From the NCBI GenBank assembly GCA_016722295.1, contig JADKGL010000037.1, forward strand, positions 124,001-188,000: a DNA stretch of 64,000 nucleotides, given 5' to 3'. Shown in pieces: positions 60,448 to 64,000 of the stretch. The position numbers were made by a program, and so were the translations under genes. The notes beneath the pieces were generated by a model that searched no databases, was not told the DNA's origin, and worked only from the letters and a program-made list of their open reading frames with translations. The stretch's first letter is position 1. Each line of letters begins with the position of its first letter. This DNA is from Saprospiraceae bacterium (GTDB lineage Bacteria > Bacteroidota > Bacteroidia > Chitinophagales > Saprospiraceae).

Positions 60448-62106
60448 TTAATTCAGTTGAAGTGATAGCAATTCTTTGGCATTTTGGAGCGCTGCTGTAG
60501 TTGGAGGATCACTGCTGAGCATTTTAGCGAGTTCTACATGTTTTTCTTCAAGGTTTAGAAATTTAACGTGCGTGTTTGTCACAGATTTTTCTACTTTTTT
60601 AAATACATATAAATGATGATTGGCTCTACTTGCTACTTGTGGTGAATGTGTGATTGCTATCAATTGTTGGTTTTTTGAGCATTGTCTCAATAAATTACCC
60701 ATTTGCAATGCTACTTGACCAGATACTCCGGTATCTATTTCATCAAAAATCATCGTAGGTAGTTTTGCTTTTTCAGCTAGGATAGATTTAATTGCTAAAT
60801 TAACTCTCGATAGCTCACCGCCTGATGCATGATTTTGCAATGCTTTAGCTTGACTTCCTTTGTTTGCTGTGAATAAAAATTTGATTTCATCTTTCCCTGA
60901 TTTCTTGAAACTGTCCAAAGGATTAAGTTCAATTTCAAATATAGCATTTTCCATCCCCAAATCACGTAGTAAGCTTTCAATGTATTTTTTTAAAGAAGCT
61001 ATTTGTTTTAATCTGGTTTTTCTTAATTTTTCAGCTTTGATTTCGAGATTATTTTCTATTCGTTTGATCTCAGTTTGAATTGCTAAAATCGTTTCATCAG
61101 ATTGTGTGATGTTGAGCAATTTAGTTTCTATGGCGGCCTGGATTTCTATCAACTCTTCATCTGAAGTGACTTGGTGTTTTTTTAAAAGTCTATTATATAA
61201 ATCGATTCTAGACTGTAAATTTTGTATTTTTTTTGGTTCAAAATCGATATTGTCATGAATTTTTTCAACTTGATAGGAGATATCTTTTATCTCAGTATGA
61301 AGAACACCAATTCGTTCATAAACTTCTTGTAATTCATCACTTATTCTAATGCTTTTCAAATGATTTTGAATCTGATAAATGGCATCTTGAATTCCTTGTT
61401 CTCCTTGTAATAATTGAAGACTACATTGAGTCTTTGTCTTAATATCCTCTGCATTGGAAGCCACTTTTAGCAGTTGTTCAGAATTGCTTAATTCCCCCAA
61501 AGTTAAATTCGCTTTGTCGAGTTCTTGAAATTGAAATTCTAGATATTCTCTTTCAAGCAATAATTTTTTATTTTCTTCTTCAATTTTTTTGCATTCACTT
61601 ATCTTTTTCTTGTATTCTTGATATAATTGTTCGAAGTTGTTCCTTTCTTCTAAATGCTCACAATAGGTATCCAGCACATTGATCTGATATTCTTGTTCTA
61701 GAATTTCCAAATGATCAAATTGTTGATGTATGCTAATGAGGGCAGCAGCTACTTGTTGTATTTCCTGAATTGAATATTGAGAATCATTGACAAAAGACCT
61801 AGATTTTCCGCTTGTTGTGATTTCTCTTCTTATAATTATTTCTGAATAATCATCTAGTTCAATGATAGATTGTAATTGTTTCTGTGCATTAGTTTCTAAA
61901 GAAAAATGGATTTCTAAGATACATTTTTCTGCATTATTTTTAAAGGATTTACTGTCTATTTTTCCTCCTAGAGCTGATTGAATAGCTCCAATAATAATTG
62001 ATTTTCCAGCACCAGTTTCACCAGTTACAGCGATCATACCATTTGGAAATGTGATTTCTAACTGCTCGATTATGGCATAATTTTTTATATGAATTTTTTC
62101 TAACAT
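60448..62106 (-). CDS. recN: DNA repair protein RecN
   Basis: SMC-like ATPase for double-strand-break repair. 552 residues, full length. N-terminal Walker A TGETGAGKSIIIGAIQSALGG, two long coiled-coil arms (about 150-360), and a C-terminal head with signature SGGELSRVNLAIKSILA and Walker B TMIFDEIDTGVSGQVA. The His switch segment is visible as LIAITHSPQVASRANHH. It lies 17 nt after the upstream TPR/membrane gene. Confidence 0.96.
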   Translation of the reverse strand: MLEKIHIKNYAIIEQLEITFPNGMIAVTGETGAGKSIIIGAIQSALGGKIDSKSFKNNAEKCILEIHFSLETNAQKQLQSIIELDDYSEIIIRREITTSGKSRSFVNDSQYSIQEIQQVAAALISIHQQFDHLEILEQEYQINVLDTYCEHLEERNNFEQLYQEYKKKISECKKIEEENKKLLLEREYLEFQFQELDKANLTLGELSNSEQLLKVASNAEDIKTKTQCSLQLLQGEQGIQDAIYQIQNHLKSIRISDELQEVYERIGVLHTEIKDISYQVEKIHDNIDFEPKKIQNLQSRIDLYNRLLKKHQVTSDEELIEIQAAIETKLLNITQSDETILAIQTEIKRIENNLEIKAEKLRKTRLKQIASLKKYIESLLRDLGMENAIFEIELNPLDSFKKSGKDEIKFLFTANKGSQAKALQNHASGGELSRVNLAIKSILAEKAKLPTMIFDEIDTGVSGQVALQMGNLLRQCSKNQQLIAITHSPQVASRANHHLYVFKKVEKSVTNTHVKFLNLEEKHVELAKMLSSDPPTTAALQNAKELLSLQLN

Positions 62107-62123
62107 GCTTTTGTTTTGGTCTA

Positions 62124-64000
62124 TTAAAAGACAACATTTTCACCTAGTTTTTGTGCAATGCTTGCATCCGATTGAGCGGCATTAGTTTGACCAAGTAATT
62201 GATAAGTTCTAGCTCGCTCAGCATAGAATAAACCTTTGTTCGGATTGTATTTTATAGCATTAGTATAATATTGTATTGCTTTGTTTGGATTGTTTAAAGC
62301 ACGAAGACATCTCCCGCCTTCATACCACATATCACTATTAGCTGGTTCAAATTTCAAGTAGTTGTCAATATCGTCTAACGCTTTTTGAAAGTTACCAGCT
62401 TGATTATACATGATTGAACGATTTAGATATCCGACTTTCCATGTAGGATCCATCAATAGTCCTTTGTCAAAATCTTTTATCGCTAAATCTAGATTTCCTA
62501 ATTTTGCATAAGCAGCTCCTCGATTAATATAATATTCAGCTTTGTCTGGAGCCATTTCGATAGCTTTATTATAATCGATTAAAGCTTTTTGGTCTTCATT
62601 TTTATTAAAAAATAATTTTGCTCGACTATTGTATGTTCCGTGACCTGCTTTAAGTTCAATAGCGCGATTATAATCTTGAAGTGCTAAATCAAAAAGACGT
62701 TTGTCTCGGTAATAATTTGCTCTATTGTTGTATGGTAATGAAGTATTATTCTGATATTCTAATACCCGTGACCAAAGTGTCCCAGAATTTTTCCAATAAG
62801 CACATTGTTTATAACTAATAAATGAAAGGATAAGTATATATGCACCTACACTGGGATAAAGTACCGTAGTTCTAACTTTATTTGTTTCTATCCATTGCTG
62901 AATATAGTAACACAATATAAAGATCAATCCAATATAAGCAATATAAGTAAATCGATCAGCAAGATAGCCTTGTCCAGCACCAAGAATTTGAAGTAGGAAT
63001 ACAATGTTGAAAAAGAAAAATGCAAATCCAAATAGAATGGCTTTGTAATTTTTTTTGTAAAGAAAAAAAAGTCCAACAAACATAGCGATTACAATGGGCA
63101 TAGAAGCATAATGAGTCCAATGTAATTCTGGTTCATATGCATAAAGTGGAACCATTTTGTATGGAATTAAAAACTTCACTAAGTAGACTAAAAGGCTATA
63201 AGTTCCAATAAATAATCTCTCAATTATATTAAAACTAGTATTTGTTTCTAAAGATCCCTGTCCTTTTAACATGTATATACCTAAGATGCCAAATGCTAAT
63301 GAACCAAGAAAGAAAGCCCATTTTTCAAGAACTAATTTTATCGAAATTTTTTTGTCAAACCAATAATCAATTGCTAAAAAAGTTAATGGTAATGCTACCA
63401 TTTGAATTTTTGCAAATAACCCGATTGCAAAAAGTAAAAAAATAAGCATTGATCTTTTCCGAGTAGGCAATTCAATATTCTTAATATAGAGTAACAATGC
63501 TCCTAGAAAAAAACTACCGAACAAAACATCTTTTCGTTCTGTAATCCAAGCAACTGATTCGACTTTTAATGGATGAAGACTGAATAATAATGTACCAAGA
63601 AATGCAACAAAAAGATGTAAGCCCAATCTTTTAAATATGAAAAATACAAGCATACAACATAACAGATGTAAAAGGATATTGGTCGTATGCATGACTTTTG
63701 GATTCATCCCAAAAAAATGATGCTCTATAGCAAAACTTAAAATCGGTAATGGGTTATAGTTTCCTATGACATCAGAAGTAAAAATGGCTTTTATATTTTT
63801 TGAAGAAAGCTCTAGAACATTAGGGTTTTCGTAGACATTGCGATCGTCATCCCAATTGACAAAGTCATTTTTTAAACAAGGGGAGTATATTAAGAAACTG
63901 AAGCCTAATATGATCAATAATAAAATAGTCTGGGTACTGAATATAGAAGTTTTTTTTGATGCATCGGGTACTATATTGCGGATTTCGCTTGAAGACTTGG
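62124..64000 (-). CDS. Membrane GT-C-like protein with C-terminal TPRs (start beyond window)
   Basis: The frame is open to the window edge without an ATG, so the N-terminus is missing. The visible part has about 10 membrane helices followed by six or so TPRs (about the last 200 residues: YNNRANYYRDKRLFDLALQDYNRAIELK, split across helices). An early luminal loop FVNWDDDRNVYENPNV carries the Asp pair typical of GT-C glycosyltransferases, and the overall TM-plus-TPR layout recalls TMTC-type O-mannosyltransferases. Transferase activity is inferred from that loop. An in-frame TTG at 63915-63917 is unlikely to be the true start. Confidence 0.75.
   Translation of the reverse strand, partial: KSSSEIRNIVPDASKKTSIFSTQTILLLIILGFSFLIYSPCLKNDFVNWDDDRNVYENPNVLELSSKNIKAIFTSDVIGNYNPLPILSFAIEHHFFGMNPKVMHTTNILLHLLCCMLVFFIFKRLGLHLFVAFLGTLLFSLHPLKVESVAWITERKDVLFGSFFLGALLLYIKNIELPTRKRSMLIFLLFAIGLFAKIQMVALPLTFLAIDYWFDKKISIKLVLEKWAFFLGSLAFGILGIYMLKGQGSLETNTSFNIIERLFIGTYSLLVYLVKFLIPYKMVPLYAYEPELHWTHYASMPIVIAMFVGLFFLYKKNYKAILFGFAFFFFNIVFLLQILGAGQGYLADRFTYIAYIGLIFILCYYIQQWIETNKVRTTVLYPSVGAYILILSFISYKQCAYWKNSGTLWSRVLEYQNNTSLPYNNRANYYRDKRLFDLALQDYNRAIELKAGHGTYNSRAKLFFNKNEDQKALIDYNKAIEMAPDKAEYYINRGAAYAKLGNLDLAIKDFDKGLLMDPTWKVGYLNRSIMYNQAGNFQKALDDIDNYLKFEPANSDMWYEGGRCLRALNNPNKAIQYYTNAIKYNPNKGLFYAERARTYQLLGQTNAAQSDASIAQKLGENVVF

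Overview
This is an AT-rich, gene-dense chromosomal window from a member of the Bacteroidota, most likely the Saprospiria/Saprospiraceae. That placement is inferred from the gene families: type IX secretion (T9SS) sorting domains, HYR-type and lamin-tail-type modules in giant secreted proteins, a PorE-like OmpA/TPR/beta-propeller lipoprotein, choice-of-anchor B and DUF2911 proteins, and Bacteroidota-type promoters (TTG, about 19 nt, TAnnTTTG). No tRNA, rRNA or CRISPR array was recognised.

Layout. 1-3.6 kb (minus strand): yidC (cut by the window edge), then a compact TPR protein / ribH / metallo-beta-lactamase-fold operon. 3.7-12.8 kb (plus): a DUF2911 protein, then an ECF sigma factor and a membrane-anchored anti-sigma-like protein, followed by two tandem TPR-CHAT protease genes. 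The first CHAT gene has a ruined TPR half but an almost perfect CHAT half. 13-18.5 kb (plus): small secreted proteins, a secreted HELTH zincin fused to a six-blade tectonin propeller, a short T9SS cargo, and a collagen-like adhesin with a C-terminal S74 chaperone. 18.8-41 kb (plus): two giant T9SS-type surface proteins (about 3,500 and 3,790 codons once frames are joined). Their first parts differ, but they share a nearly identical 3.68-kb 3' block carrying dockerin-like, cohesin-like and T9SS sorting domains. Both are interrupted by small indels, and in both the sorting domain is out of frame with the start. 41.36-42.64 kb: a complete IS256-superfamily insertion sequence with inverted repeats and an 8-bp target duplication, whose transposase carries two frameshifts. 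43-64 kb: ordinary core genes with no disrupted frames: carA-eno-divIC-like-sucD and rplS; a PorE-like protein, MATE transporter, PAP2 phosphatase, ABC-F ATPase, Bax-inhibitor-1 protein, S9 peptidase, putative porin, choice-of-anchor B protein, fabI, recN, and a membrane GT-C/TPR protein cut by the right edge.

How it fits together. The accessory half (about 4.6-41 kb) is a cell-surface and secretion neighbourhood: a sigma/anti-sigma pair beside secreted CHAT proteases, then T9SS cargo and adhesins. Two unrelated tandem pairs (CHAT genes and giant adhesins) show the same pattern, divergent 5' parts with homogenised 3' parts, which suggests recurrent gene conversion. Nearly every frame break lies in this half. 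Several are single-base changes in T or A runs, so unpolished homopolymer errors must be excluded before the breaks are called decay or phase variation.
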